This document shows positions 28,863 to 38,311 of a DNA stretch of 64,000 bases, piece after piece. The translations under genes were made by a program, and so were the position numbers. Below the pieces are notes generated by a model. The model saw only the letters and a program-made list of their open reading frames with translations. It did not search any database and was not told the DNA's origin. The DNA comes from Paraglaciecola algarum. Its GTDB lineage: Bacteria; Pseudomonadota; Gammaproteobacteria; Enterobacterales; Alteromonadaceae. Numbering within the stretch: position 1 is the stretch's first letter; the number at the start of each line of letters is the position of its first letter. Location: assembly GCF_021532655.1 (NCBI RefSeq), contig NZ_JAKGAS010000001.1, positions 434,001 through 498,000 on the forward strand. The letters run 5' to 3'.

Positions 28863-29732
28863 ATGAGAGCCAACTCCGATATTGTATTTTTAAACGGCGA
28901 CTATTTACCAATGAACGAGGCAAAAATCTCGCCTATGGATCGCGGCTTTTTGTTTGGTGATGGTATTTATGAAATGGTGCCGTCTTACGGTGGTCAGTTA
29001 GTCGGGCTAGGATTACATATTAAGCGTATGCAAAATGGTCTAAAAGCGATTGGTATTCAACTTGATATGGGGTTAAGTGAGTGGAGAGATATTGCTCTAA
29101 ATTTGACTAAAAAAAATGGCAGCGGTAATTTAGGCGTGTATTTACACGTAAGCAGAGGTGCTGATGTAAAAAGGTTTCATGCTTTTCCGGAAAATATTCA
29201 ACCAACTGTATTTGCTTTTGCTTTTGAAATTCCGGCCGCGCCCGTTGCCGATAAAACCCTGACTAAACAATTCAAAGTAAACAGTGCACTTGATAAACGC
29301 TGGAAACACTGTGATATAAAATCTACCTCTTTGTTAGGCAATGTGATGCATTTCCAACATAGCCAAGATTCAGGCGTGAATGAAACTATATTATTTAATG
29401 CGCAAAATGAATTAACTGAAGCCAGTGCCTGTAATGTATTTGTGGTGAAAGGTACACATATTGTTACCCCCCCTTTAGATAAACAATTATTACCAGGTAT
29501 CACCCGTTTTATGGTGTTAGATATTTTGAGGCAAGAGCCAAGTTTAAGCATTGAAGAGCGCGTGGTGACTATGGCCGAAGTACAAAATGCTGATGAAATT
29601 TGGTTAACTAGTTCGAGTAAAGAGATTGTGCCTGTGATTGAATTAGATGGCGAATCTGTAGGTGATGGCAAAGTAGGGGATATCTGGCAACTCGCTCAAA
29701 CCTTGTACAGTAAGAATAAGTTCAGTTATTAA
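28863..29732 (+). CDS. dat: D-amino-acid transaminase (class IV)
   Basis: A 289-residue class IV PLP aminotransferase. Seen: PMDRGFLFGDGIYEMVPSYGG near residue 25, the Schiff-base lysine in HCDIKSTSLLGNV (about residue 160), TEASACNVFVV and LPGITR. The KSTSLLGNV context and length fit D-alanine aminotransferase, which makes D-glutamate or other D-amino acids from keto acids. The alanine racemase gene follows after four bases, which supports D-amino acid metabolism over branched-chain or aminodeoxychorismate roles. No strong ribosome-binding site is seen. Confidence 0.85.
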   Translation: MRANSDIVFLNGDYLPMNEAKISPMDRGFLFGDGIYEMVPSYGGQLVGLGLHIKRMQNGLKAIGIQLDMGLSEWRDIALNLTKKNGSGNLGVYLHVSRGADVKRFHAFPENIQPTVFAFAFEIPAAPVADKTLTKQFKVNSALDKRWKHCDIKSTSLLGNVMHFQHSQDSGVNETILFNAQNELTEASACNVFVVKGTHIVTPPLDKQLLPGITRFMVLDILRQEPSLSIEERVVTMAEVQNADEIWLTSSSKEIVPVIELDGESVGDGKVGDIWQLAQTLYSKNKFSY

Positions 29733-29736
29733 TATT

Positions 29737-30870
29737 ATGTCAAGACCAGCAAAAATAACTGTCGATTTAACGGCTATTCAATATAACTATCAGTTGGCTC
29801 AAGCATTAGCGCAATTATCAGCGCCATCATTAGCGAAAAGTCCGAAAACCCTAGCGGTAGTGAAAGCGGATGCTTATGGACATGGTTCAGTAGAGGTGGC
29901 TAAAGCACTAACAGCGCAAGTGGAAATGTTTGCTGTGTCTTGTTTAGAAGAAGCTATACACCTTCGAAATGCGGGTGTTCAGAATAAAATTTTACTGTTA
30001 GCCGGCTTTTTTGAAGTAGCTGATATTGACCTTGGCATCCAACAAAATTGTGAATTTGTGCTTCATAATCATGTTCAAATTCAAACTTTGTTAGACACTA
30101 GTTTAGATAATCCGATAACAGTTTGGTTAAAAATAGATACAGGTATGCATAGATTGGGAGTGTCTATCGATACTGTGCAAGAAGTATTTGCACAGCTTAG
30201 CGCCTCAAAAAATATCGAAAATATTCGATTACTTAGTCATTTTTCTAACGCCGATGATTTAACCTCTGATTATACTGCGGCTCAAGTCGCTGATTTTAAC
30301 GCCTGTGTTTCCAGTCTTATACAACAACAAGCTAAAGCCAAACATTGTGAGTTGAGTTTAGCTAATTCCGCTGGAGTATTAGCTTGGCCGGATAGTCGTT
30401 TAGATTGGAACCGTCCAGGTATCATGTTGTATGGTTTAACCCCTTTTATCACTTCGCATCCTGAAGCTGATAAATTGATCCCCGCTATGACTTTTACCTC
30501 ACAGATCATAGCCTTACGAAATGTACTAATTGGTGAGTCAGTAGGGTATGGCAACACTTGGATAGCGCAGCGAGATTCAGTGATTGCAACTATTGCCGTG
30601 GGATACGGTGATGGATACCCTAGAACTGCAAAATCAGGCACACCTGTGCTGGTGAATGGTCAAAGAGTGAGCCTAGTTGGGCGTGTGTCCATGGACTTAA
30701 TTTGTGTGGATGTAACTGATTTAGCTGAGGTTGAGATTGGTGCTCCGGTAGAGCTATGGGGTAAACACTTGTCAGCTAATGAAGTGGCTAAATGGGCGGA
30801 TACCATAGGTTACGAGCTAGTCACTCGTATGCCAAATCGAGCGAAAAAAGAATTCATCAAGTGTAAATAA
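29737..30870 (+). CDS. alr: alanine racemase
   Basis: A 377-residue fold-type III PLP racemase interconverting L- and D-alanine for peptidoglycan. PLP lysine in AVVKADAYGHG (about residue 43), WLKIDTGMHRLG with the active-site arginine region, the second catalytic tyrosine in SVGYGNTW, and VSMDLICVDVTD. Full length. It is coupled to the upstream transaminase gene with a four-base gap. Confidence 0.96.
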   Translation: MSRPAKITVDLTAIQYNYQLAQALAQLSAPSLAKSPKTLAVVKADAYGHGSVEVAKALTAQVEMFAVSCLEEAIHLRNAGVQNKILLLAGFFEVADIDLGIQQNCEFVLHNHVQIQTLLDTSLDNPITVWLKIDTGMHRLGVSIDTVQEVFAQLSASKNIENIRLLSHFSNADDLTSDYTAAQVADFNACVSSLIQQQAKAKHCELSLANSAGVLAWPDSRLDWNRPGIMLYGLTPFITSHPEADKLIPAMTFTSQIIALRNVLIGESVGYGNTWIAQRDSVIATIAVGYGDGYPRTAKSGTPVLVNGQRVSLVGRVSMDLICVDVTDLAEVEIGAPVELWGKHLSANEVAKWADTIGYELVTRMPNRAKKEFIKCK

Positions 30871-30987
30871 AGCAATTTTTAACACCTAGTGAAACTAAAT
30901 AGAAATTAAAATCCAATTGTACTTTTCAGTACCTTTAATCTTGTTACTATTAACTACACTTAAAAATTAAATTGGAGAACAGCTATC

Positions 30988-31398
30988 ATGGAAAATAAAG
31001 TTACGGGAAGTTGTTTATGCGGAGCTGTCAAAAGTACAGTGACTGGGCCTTTTGCACGTTTTTATCAGTGTTATTGTGATCGTTGTCAGAAAAAGACTGG
31101 CTCAGCGTTTGCGTCATTAATTTTTACTGCACCCGATAAAATAGAATGGCAATCAGGTAAGGAGCTAATTCAAAGGTTTGATTTACCTCATGCAGTACGA
31201 TTTAGTAACTGTTTTTGTACAACTTGTGGCTCTCAGGTGCCTTATGAAAGTAGAGATGGTACAGCTTTGGTCATTCCAGCCGGATATTTAGATGGCGACC
31301 CTGAGATCCGCCCACAAGCGAATATTTTTTGTGAAGAAAAACCTTGTTGGTTTGAAGAAGGGCAACAAGCGCAGAAGTTTAATCAGTATCCTGAGTAA
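30988..31398 (+). CDS. GFA/CENP-V family zinc-binding protein
   Basis: A 136-residue protein with the family's cysteine pattern: GSCLCGAV, CYCDRCQKKTGSAFAS and CFCTTCGSQV, supplying two zinc sites. The family includes glutathione-dependent formaldehyde-activating enzyme, but most members have no tested activity. A ribosome-binding site GGAGAACA precedes the ATG. Monocistronic, with a bidirectional terminator downstream. Confidence 0.9.
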   Translation: MENKVTGSCLCGAVKSTVTGPFARFYQCYCDRCQKKTGSAFASLIFTAPDKIEWQSGKELIQRFDLPHAVRFSNCFCTTCGSQVPYESRDGTALVIPAGYLDGDPEIRPQANIFCEEKPCWFEEGQQAQKFNQYPE

Positions 31399-31425
31399 AC
31401 TAATGGCAACTGGCAATTACAAATG

Positions 31426-31452
31426 CATGTACTTTTAAATAAAAGGTACATG
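31426..31452. terminator. bidirectional terminator
   Basis: CATGTACTTTT and AAAAGGTACATG form a near-perfect palindrome between convergent genes, with A/T tracts on both sides. Confidence 0.65.
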
Positions 31453-31466
31453 TAAATTTTATGAAA

Positions 31467-32102
31467 TCAGAAGCTCTCCTGATCCAATTTAGGCACTTTC
31501 TTAGCAAACTCTTGTTTCCATTTATCTCCAGCCAGTTTTAGTATCTCATCATCAACGGATTGACCATCGGCCATTTCTGCGGCTAGTTTTTGGATGAGTT
31601 TATTTCTTTCTAACAACAAATTATCGACTTTAGTAAATAGGTCTGCGGCTTCTGGATATCGTTCTTTGATTGGTGTTATATCTTCTATCTTGTAATAAGC
31701 CTGTTGAATTTCTTGGTTAAATAACTTGCGCTTCGCTTGGAAAATTAAAAAGTTTCTGGCTAAGTCTGACTGTATGTATTGAATATCTTGTATTGGTAAT
31801 TCAGCTGCCTCTGCCACTTCTACAGCTTTGAATATCCATTTATCAATATCATCTTGGTTATTAATCGCTACAGCTTGTTGTATGCCAGCTAAAAAATCTG
31901 TGGCCGTTAAAATATCATGCCTAGAAATAACTGGTGCGTGGAGATGTTTCGTAGCGGGTTGCATTGGTTGGTTAGCGTGCTGAGCAAACCAGACAAGACT
32001 AATTAATGCAATAACAACGACTAAAGATAATAGTACTTTCATTCTAAATTTCTTAAGATTATTTTTGCCCAGAAGGGTATCTAGGCCAACATCAGTCGTC
32101 AA
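31467..32102 (-). CDS. hypothetical membrane-anchored protein
   Basis: A 211-residue protein with one transmembrane helix (about residues 22-41) and a helical, charged extracytoplasmic region. It probably starts at TTG 32102, preceded by AGGGGA; an ATG at 32042 (MKVLLSLVVVIAL) is the alternative and would give a signal-anchor right at the N terminus. I do not recognise a family. It is convergent with the GFA gene and divergent from rpsP. Confidence 0.6.
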   Translation of the reverse strand: MTTDVGLDTLLGKNNLKKFRMKVLLSLVVVIALISLVWFAQHANQPMQPATKHLHAPVISRHDILTATDFLAGIQQAVAINNQDDIDKWIFKAVEVAEAAELPIQDIQYIQSDLARNFLIFQAKRKLFNQEIQQAYYKIEDITPIKERYPEAADLFTKVDNLLLERNKLIQKLAAEMADGQSVDDEILKLAGDKWKQEFAKKVPKLDQESF

Positions 32103-32192
32103 TCATCCCCTACAAAAATTTTGTTTAGCTTTCAGTTATTTAATCGTTGAACATTTAATCTGAGAAATATTGGTTTTATATCTTATTTAGCC

Positions 32193-32220
32193 TTGCATTA
32201 ATCCCCCATATCCGTACAAT
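32193..32220 (+). promoter_or_regulatory. rpsP operon promoter
   Basis: TTGCAT (32193-32198), 16-base spacer, TACAAT (32215-32220), then the GC-rich discriminator ACGGCGGCC. Confidence 0.65.
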
Positions 32221-32304
32221 ACGGCGGCCTTTTATCTGGCTATTTGTGTCAGAATTTAAGGTAAATTAAGTTAACGTTAACGCTACAACGAGTTTGAGGC
32301 ATTT

Positions 32305-32556
32305 ATGGTTACTATTCGTTTACAGCGTGGTGGCGCTAAAAAGCGTCCATTTTATCAAGTAGTAGTTGCAGACAGTCGTCGTTCACGCGATGGCCGTTTT
32401 ATTGAAAATATTGGTTTTTTCAATCCAACAGCACAAGGTCAAGAAGAGCGTCTTCGCTTAGATCTAGACCGTGTTGAGCATTGGGTTGGCGTAGGCGCAA
32501 GCTTATCTGACCGTGTTTCTACCTTGGTAAAAGATGCACAAAAAGCAGCTGCTTAA
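32305..32556 (+). CDS. rpsP: 30S ribosomal protein S16
   Basis: An 83-residue protein with [20 protein letters not shown] and [19 protein letters not shown], the S16 signature. It heads the conserved rpsP-rimM-trmD-rplS operon. Confidence 0.98.
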   Translation: MVTIRLQRGGAKKRPFYQVVVADSRRSRDGRFIENIGFFNPTAQGQEERLRLDLDRVEHWVGVGASLSDRVSTLVKDAQKAAA

Positions 32557-32594
32557 TTGCAGATGTTTAAAGGGTATGTAAAAGAGGTTAAGAA

Positions 32595-33125
32595 ATGAGT
32601 CTTGTGTCTGACACATTAGTGATTGGCAAAATCGGTGCACCTTATGGTGTAAAAGGTTGGGTTAAGATCACCTCGTATACCCATGATTTAGACGGCGTGT
32701 TTGCTTACACTCCTTGGCTATTGGGTCAAGTGCAAGAAAGCAAAGAGTATGTCGTAGACCAGTGGCGAACCCACAATAAAGGTTTAGTTGCCAAACTGGT
32801 TGGGGTTGAAAATAGAGACGATGCTGAAAGTATCAAAAATCTCGAAATTTCAATTAAAGCAGAGATGTTACCCCAATTAGATGACAACGATGTTTATTGG
32901 CGTGAGTTGGTCGGCATGCAAGTGGTAACTGATAAAGGTTATAACTTGGGTGTAATTAAAGAGTTATTCGAAACTGGCGCTAATGACGTTATGTTAGTCA
33001 AAGCCAATTTGAATGACGCTTTTGGTCAAAAAGAACGCATGGTTCCTTATTTGTTAGATCAAGTGATCAAACAAATAGACCGGCAGGCGAAAACGGTCAC
33101 AGTAGATTGGGATCCTGCATTTTAA
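32595..33125 (+). CDS. rimM: ribosome maturation factor RimM
   Basis: A 176-residue 30S maturation factor that binds S19. It shows the RimM N domain ([17 protein letters not shown]) and the PRC-barrel domain ([40 protein letters not shown]). Its stop overlaps the trmD start. Confidence 0.97.
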   Translation: MSLVSDTLVIGKIGAPYGVKGWVKITSYTHDLDGVFAYTPWLLGQVQESKEYVVDQWRTHNKGLVAKLVGVENRDDAESIKNLEISIKAEMLPQLDDNDVYWRELVGMQVVTDKGYNLGVIKELFETGANDVMLVKANLNDAFGQKERMVPYLLDQVIKQIDRQAKTVTVDWDPAF

Positions 33126-33904
33126 TGCAAGAACCTAGTCAGGAACCGAATCGTTGGTTTGGTGTAGTAAGTTTGTTTCCAGAAATGTTTCAAACTTTTA
33201 CCCAGCAGGGAGTGACAGGGCGAGCCGTTAAAAACGGGTTGTTACAAGTAGAGTGTTTTAATCCAAGAGACTTTACTCATGACAAACATCGTACTGTAGA
33301 TGACCGGCCATACGGTGGTGGACCTGGTATGCTGATGATGGTTCAGCCATTAACAGACGCTATTCTGGCTGCAAAAAATGCAGCAGGAAGAAAAACAAAA
33401 GTGATTTACCTTTCTCCCCAAGGGAAGAAGCTGGATCAAGCTGGTGTAAAACAACTTTCTGAAAATGAAGGTTTGATTTTAGTTGCTGGTCGATACGAGG
33501 GTATCGACGAACGGGTAATACAAACACAAGTTGACGAGGAATGGTCAATTGGTGATTACGTGTTAAGTGGCGGCGAATTACCAGCAATGATCTTAATGGA
33601 TGCTGTTTCAAGGTTTGTACCCGGCGTATTAGGGCATGAACAATCGGCAGAGCAAGACTCCTTTAGTCATGGTTTGTTAGATTGTCCGCACTATACTCGG
33701 CCAGAAAACTTGAACGGTGAGCTTGTTCCTAAGGTGTTGTTAAGTGGTGATCACCAAAAAATCAGGCAGTGGCGTTTACAACAGTCGTTAGGTAGAACCT
33801 GGCAACGACGCCCTGAATTATTAAACGATCTAGCTCTGACTGAGGAGCAGCAAGTGTTATTAGATTTATATCTAAAAGACTTGCCGCAGCATGATGACAG
33901 TTAA
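33125..33904 (+). CDS. trmD: tRNA (guanine-37-N1)-methyltransferase
   Basis: SPOUT-class methyltransferase of 259 residues that methylates G37 next to the anticodon. Trefoil-knot motifs seen: [36 protein letters not shown], and the C-terminal [19 protein letters not shown]. Start chosen at 33125 because it overlaps the rimM stop as TAATG; an upstream GTG-like extension is unsupported. Confidence 0.97.
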   Translation: MQEPSQEPNRWFGVVSLFPEMFQTFTQQGVTGRAVKNGLLQVECFNPRDFTHDKHRTVDDRPYGGGPGMLMMVQPLTDAILAAKNAAGRKTKVIYLSPQGKKLDQAGVKQLSENEGLILVAGRYEGIDERVIQTQVDEEWSIGDYVLSGGELPAMILMDAVSRFVPGVLGHEQSAEQDSFSHGLLDCPHYTRPENLNGELVPKVLLSGDHQKIRQWRLQQSLGRTWQRRPELLNDLALTEEQQVLLDLYLKDLPQHDDS

Positions 33905-33923
33905 TCTAGGATGAGAGGATATG

Positions 33924-34283
33924 ATGAGAAAAGTCAATCAAGATATCATCAAAAAAATTGAAGAAGCGCAGCTAAAAACTGACGTTCCAGCATTCGGTGC
34001 TGGTGACACAGTGGTTGTGCAAGTACGCGTTAAAGAAGGCGAAAAAGAACGTCTTCAGGCATACGAAGGCGTAGTTATTGCTAAACGTAACCGTGGCCTA
34101 CACTCTGCTTTTACAGTTCGTAAGATTTCTAACGGCGAAGGTGTTGAGCGTATATTCCAAACACACAGCCCGGCAATCAGTTCTATTGAAGTGAAACGTC
34201 GTGGTGCAGTTCGTCGTGCTAAACTTTATTACTTGCGTGAACGCTCTGGTCGTTCTGCACGTATTAAAGAGAAGCTAGGTTAA
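33924..34283 (+). CDS. rplS: 50S ribosomal protein L19
   Basis: A 119-residue protein with [45 protein letters not shown] and [11 protein letters not shown]. Two adjacent ATG codons occur at 33921 and 33924; AGGA at 33916-33919 is better spaced for the second. Confidence 0.97.
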   Translation: MRKVNQDIIKKIEEAQLKTDVPAFGAGDTVVVQVRVKEGEKERLQAYEGVVIAKRNRGLHSAFTVRKISNGEGVERIFQTHSPAISSIEVKRRGAVRRAKLYYLRERSGRSARIKEKLG

Positions 34284-34316
34284 TTTAAATTTTTGCGTTA
34301 CCGTTGACTTAATAAG

Positions 34317-34341
34317 AAAACCCGCCATCTGGCGGGTTTTT
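34317..34341 (+). terminator. terminator of rpsP-rimM-trmD-rplS
   Basis: AAAACCCGCC and GGCGGGTTTT with a 4-base loop and T run, 34 bases after rplS. Confidence 0.92.
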
Positions 34342-34372
34342 GCTATCTAGGGCATTCTTTTTTCAGTAAGAG

Positions 34373-34607
34373 CTAACCTCAGTACTGGATAAGAAATGTC
34401 GTAACAATTAAATATACTTTGTATATTTAATAATTTAACTACAAGTTCAATTGCTTAGGACAACAAAGTAAGGGCAAGAGCAGAAATTTTTGTTCCTATA
34501 AAGGCGCTCTGAATGTTGTCTAGTCATTCTAAACCCATTTAGAGCAACGCCTATAGGGACAAAAAAGAGCCATCTTGCAGGCGTTGCTTATCCAGAACTG
34601 AGGTTAG
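34373..34607. repeat. small inverted-repeat element, copy 2 (intact)
   Basis: A 235-base element with 21-bp terminal inverted repeats CTAACCTCAGTACTGGATAAG (34373-34393) and its complement (34587-34607), differing at one base. Inside is a long imperfect hairpin: TTTTTGTTCCTATAAAGGCG pairs with the CGCCTATAGGGACAAAAA arm. It lies between convergent operons (rplS and sapF), ten bases from the sapF stop. It has no coding capacity. Ends and ordered internal motifs are shared with the copy at 5334. Confidence 0.85.
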
Positions 34608-34616
34608 TTATATCAA

Positions 34617-35402
34617 TTAATTGTCTTGGCTATTCACTAACGCTTGATGAGCGTCAACCAACTTTTTTGTGTATTGGTCATTTGGCCAATTAAAAATAAC
34701 GTCAGTTTTACCTGATTCAACCACTTGACCTTGCTTCATGACAATGACTTTATCTGAAATGTGGCGCACGATACCAAGATTATGGGAGATAAATATAAAC
34801 CCTAATCCTAACTCCCTTTGCAGACGCATTAATAAATTAACTGTTTGTGAACGTACTGATGGATCAAGGGCGGCAAAAGGTTCATCGGCAACAATTATTT
34901 TAGGATTTAATATTAATGCCCGAGCTAACGCCACTCTTTGCCTTTGCCCATCGGATAACATGTGGCGATAGAAAAACTTATGATCATTCATTAAACCAAC
35001 TTGCTTCAAAGTCTCTTCGATTTTAAGGTTTCTTTCTTGTGAGGTTAAACTTGTATTAAGCCGCAAAGGTTCTTCTAAAATTGCGCCTAGAGTTAACCCA
35101 GGATTCAGAGATTCATTACTATTTTGAAAGATCATCCGAATATCGTGACATTTTTGACTCAATGATGATTTACTCAGATCATGGCCACTTAATAATATAT
35201 GGCCTGAGGAGGGTTGCTCTAAACCAATTAATAGTTTAGCTAATAATGATTTTCCTGAACCATTCTCGCCCACTATGGCTAAAGTTTCTCCAGCCTTTAA
35301 GTTGAAGTTTACTGGTCCTAAGTTAAAAACAGTGTCGCTTTTTTTTATAAAGTTTTTTACTTTCTCTTGGAAGCACAGGTCTTTAACATTGATTAAATCC
35401 AC
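34617..35402 (-). CDS. sapF: peptide ABC transporter ATP-binding protein SapF
   Basis: A 261-residue ATPase. Walker A GENGSGKS, Q-loop IFQNSNESLNPG, signature MLSDGQRQRVALARAL (a variant of LSGGQ), Walker B IIVADEPFAALD and the H-loop ISHNLGIVRHI. Start is GTG at 35402, overlapping the sapD stop as TAGTG, with GGGAGG upstream; a longer reading to 35435 is less likely. Last gene of sapABCDF. In enterobacteria the system imports peptides and polyamines and supports resistance to antimicrobial peptides. Confidence 0.93.
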   Translation of the reverse strand: MDLINVKDLCFQEKVKNFIKKSDTVFNLGPVNFNLKAGETLAIVGENGSGKSLLAKLLIGLEQPSSGHILLSGHDLSKSSLSQKCHDIRMIFQNSNESLNPGLTLGAILEEPLRLNTSLTSQERNLKIEETLKQVGLMNDHKFFYRHMLSDGQRQRVALARALILNPKIIVADEPFAALDPSVRSQTVNLLMRLQRELGLGFIFISHNLGIVRHISDKVIVMKQGQVVESGKTDVIFNWPNDQYTKKLVDAHQALVNSQDN

Positions 35403-36400
35403 TATTTTCCCTCCCAATGTAATGGAAAGTGGCAACTATAATAATGGTTATGTATTTTGCGCACTGCAGGCGTAGTGACGCACTCTTTCCTTGCTCTTGG
35501 ACACCTTGGGCCAAATCGACAGCCGATTGGCAGATGATGAAGGGTAGGGATAGTACCTGGTAAAGAACTTAACTTTGATTTAGGTGGCAGGTCTTTACGA
35601 AAACTAGGTGCGCTATCAAGTAGTGCTTGGGTATAAGGGTGGAACGCTCTCTTTCTTAACTTTTTGAGTTCGCCAGTTTCAACGGTTTGTCCGCAATAAA
35701 GTACTGTCATAAAATGGGCCATACTAGAAATGGCTAGTAGATCATGGCTCACAAACAAAATGCTGGTATTACGTACTTGGTTTACGCGACTAAGTAATTT
35801 TAAAATTTGAGTTTTAGCGTTAACTTCCATTCCTCTGGTAGGATCATCGGCAATAATTAACTTTGGCCCAGAGGCTAGTGCCATAGCAATCATAAACTTT
35901 TGTAATACATCGTTGGATATCTGGTGGGGAAAGCTAGATAAACATAATTCATGGTTTTTAATGCCCACTCTATGCAGTAAATCTACCGCCATTTTATGTT
36001 TCTGTTGTTTCTTTTTCCAAAACCAGGATTTTCTAATTTTTCCAATATCTAGGACTTCTTTGAGTTGCTTTCCTAAAGGCAGAATTGGATCGAGTGAACC
36101 GATTGGATTTTGAAAAATAACTGAGATGTCATTACGAATTAACTTTCTTCTGGATAAGGCCGACATAGCTAACATATCTTGTCCTAACCAAGTCATACGG
36201 TCTGCGGTGATACGCCAACGTTTGTTTGGTAAGGCGCCCACTATCGCTTTAACGATTAAACTTTTACCTGAGCCAGATTCACCTACCAAGGCGTGGATCT
36301 CACCTTCGTGGATAACTAAGTTTATTTTATCTAAGGTTTTGACCCATTCACCAGATAACTCTATTTCTAAAGTAAGGTTTTTTATGTCTAGCAGAACCAT
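35402..36400 (-). CDS. sapD: peptide ABC transporter ATP-binding protein SapD
   Basis: A 332-residue ATPase with Walker A GESGSGKS, Q-loop IFQNPIGSLDP, Walker B LIIADDPTRGME and H-loop VSHDLL. The signature loop is degenerate (SFPHQISNDVLQKFMIA in place of LSGGQ), as is common for SapD. A C-terminal oligopeptide/dipeptide transporter domain contains CRFGPRCPRARKEC. It overlaps sapC by one base and sapF by three. Confidence 0.93.
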   Translation of the reverse strand: MVLLDIKNLTLEIELSGEWVKTLDKINLVIHEGEIHALVGESGSGKSLIVKAIVGALPNKRWRITADRMTWLGQDMLAMSALSRRKLIRNDISVIFQNPIGSLDPILPLGKQLKEVLDIGKIRKSWFWKKKQQKHKMAVDLLHRVGIKNHELCLSSFPHQISNDVLQKFMIAMALASGPKLIIADDPTRGMEVNAKTQILKLLSRVNQVRNTSILFVSHDLLAISSMAHFMTVLYCGQTVETGELKKLRKRAFHPYTQALLDSAPSFRKDLPPKSKLSSLPGTIPTLHHLPIGCRFGPRCPRARKECVTTPAVRKIHNHYYSCHFPLHWEGK

Positions 36401-37293
36401 TAGTGAAGTAGCCTATTTCTTAGTGCAGAGCGCAACCCATCACCCACTAAGTTAATAGAAATCATCATTAAAAATATGGTGCCTCCAGGTATGGCTATGG
36501 TCCAAGGGGCGATATAGGCAACTTCTATACCTTCAGATAACATAGTACCAAGCTCAGGCATGGGGCTTTGTGCCCCTAGGTTTAAGAAACCTAATGCACT
36601 GATATCTAACACAGATATAGATAAGGCTAAGGTAGCCTGGACCACTAACGCCTCTCCCATATTAGGAATAATTGAGCGAAAGAATATTTGGATATTGTTA
36701 GCGCCATCGAGCTTTGCAGCAAGTACATATTCTTTTTTCATTTCTCGGCTGACAAATTCTCTGGTTTGATGAACAAATTGTGGGATCAATGCCAGCATTA
36801 TGGCCCACATACTATTGACTAATCCTATGCCTAAGATGGCAATAATAATAATCGCTATAAGCAAAGTAGGTATAGCCTTGATTGAATCTAATACATGGTT
36901 TACAAAACTAGAACGAAAACCTTCACTCATACCGGCCACAGCGCCTAACCCCACACCAATTAACATGGCGAGTATGACCAAGATAACGCTGATACCAAAG
37001 GTCATTCTGCAGCCATAAATTACCCGCGACAAAATATCTCTGCCCAGAGCATCGGTACCTAAAAGGTGGCTAATACCACCATTGCTATACCAAGCTGGAG
37101 GGATCAATAAATCTCCGGCTGATTGTAACGTCGGGTCAAAAGGCGCCAAAATGGGACAAAATACAGTAATCACTACAAAAAATAACAAACAATACAAACC
37201 TACTACAGCAATGTGGTTCTGCTTAAACTCAAGCCAAGTAAAGTGAAGTGGTGAAGGATGATATTCCTCTTGATATAAACTAAATCGCTGCAC
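36400..37293 (-). CDS. sapC: peptide ABC transporter permease SapC
   Basis: A 297-residue DppC-type permease with six predicted helices. An N-terminal helix at about 32-52, LLGTDALGRDILSRVIYGCR (typical of the family) and the EAA loop around FVSREMKKEYVLAAKLDGAN are visible. Overlaps sapB by 14 bases and sapD by one base. Confidence 0.93.
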   Translation of the reverse strand: MQRFSLYQEEYHPSPLHFTWLEFKQNHIAVVGLYCLLFFVVITVFCPILAPFDPTLQSAGDLLIPPAWYSNGGISHLLGTDALGRDILSRVIYGCRMTFGISVILVILAMLIGVGLGAVAGMSEGFRSSFVNHVLDSIKAIPTLLIAIIIIAILGIGLVNSMWAIMLALIPQFVHQTREFVSREMKKEYVLAAKLDGANNIQIFFRSIIPNMGEALVVQATLALSISVLDISALGFLNLGAQSPMPELGTMLSEGIEVAYIAPWTIAIPGGTIFLMMISINLVGDGLRSALRNRLLH

Positions 37294-38311
37294 GCTTAAG
37301 CCTTCTGCGTTTGGGATCCATTAGACGAATCGTTAGGTCAATTGACATAGTGAAAATGACCACAAGTGCTGATACAGCCAACATGCCCGCTCTAATTGCA
37401 GGGTAGTCCTGGTGGTAAATTGCTTGGATTAGCCAATTACCTATGCCCGGCCAGGAAAATATTGTTTCCACTATCATGGCGTTGGTTAATAAGGTAGTGA
37501 ATTGCATGGCTAATAGTGGAAATATAGGCATAAGTGCATTGCGAATACCATGGCGAAACAAGACTTGTCTTGTAGATAAACCTCGAGCGAAGGCGGCCTG
37601 TATAAATTCAGTGTTCATGGTTTCGATAACCGAGCGTCTAGTGATACGTATAATTAAAGTAGTGGTAACTAAAGCTATGGATAGTGTAGGTAAAATTGAA
37701 TGGCGAATGACATTATTGACAGCAGCTTGTTTATCTTCAATCTCAGATAAAAATATGTCTAACATAATAAAGCCGGTTACTTTGGGGATTTCATAAAACA
37801 AACTAATTCTGCCTGATAAAGGAAACCAGCCTAACTGTAATGAAAAAATCAAAATAACTAACAAAGCTAACCAAAATACCGGTATGGAGTACCCTAAAAC
37901 GCTAACAGATAATAAGGAGTAATCGGTAAATTTGTGATGTTTCATAGCTGCCAAGAATCCCAGTGGAATACCTACTAATACAGATAAAAACAAAGCATAT
38001 GAACTTAATTCAATACTGGCAGGTAGAACATTGGTTATTTCATCATATAAAGGCAAACCTGAGTTAAAACTTTTACCCCAGTTACCTTCAAATAGTGCGC
38101 TCATATAGTGCCAATATTGCACTAACATGCTTTCACCGGAGCGATACTTAAACTCGGAATTTTCTAATTGAGATATGTCAGCTAAGCGCACACCCGTTAG
38201 GTTTTCAATAGGGTGACCTGGAAATAAATAAGCTAGAAAAAAAGAAAAAAGGCTTAAAATGACTAAGGTAATCAACATTAAGTTAAAGTATCTAACAAAT
38301 ACATTACTCAT
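37280..38311 (-). CDS. sapB: peptide ABC transporter permease SapB
   Basis: A 343-residue DppB-type permease. Seen: N-terminal helix, PGHPIENLTG, LSVSVLGYSIPVFWLALLVI, the EAA loop FIQAAFARGLSTRQVLFRHGIRNALMP and VETIFSWPGIGNWL. Overlaps sapA by one base. Confidence 0.93.
   Translation of the reverse strand: MSNVFVRYFNLMLITLVILSLFSFFLAYLFPGHPIENLTGVRLADISQLENSEFKYRSGESMLVQYWHYMSALFEGNWGKSFNSGLPLYDEITNVLPASIELSSYALFLSVLVGIPLGFLAAMKHHKFTDYSLLSVSVLGYSIPVFWLALLVILIFSLQLGWFPLSGRISLFYEIPKVTGFIMLDIFLSEIEDKQAAVNNVIRHSILPTLSIALVTTTLIIRITRRSVIETMNTEFIQAAFARGLSTRQVLFRHGIRNALMPIFPLLAMQFTTLLTNAMIVETIFSWPGIGNWLIQAIYHQDYPAIRAGMLAVSALVVIFTMSIDLTIRLMDPKRRRLKRAAI

Noticed and set aside
34373..34607. attC-like integron recombination site
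   Set aside because: TAAC/GTTA at the ends recalls attC core boxes, but the element is far longer than attC sites, has symmetrical 21-bp terminal repeats and no integrase or cassette array nearby.
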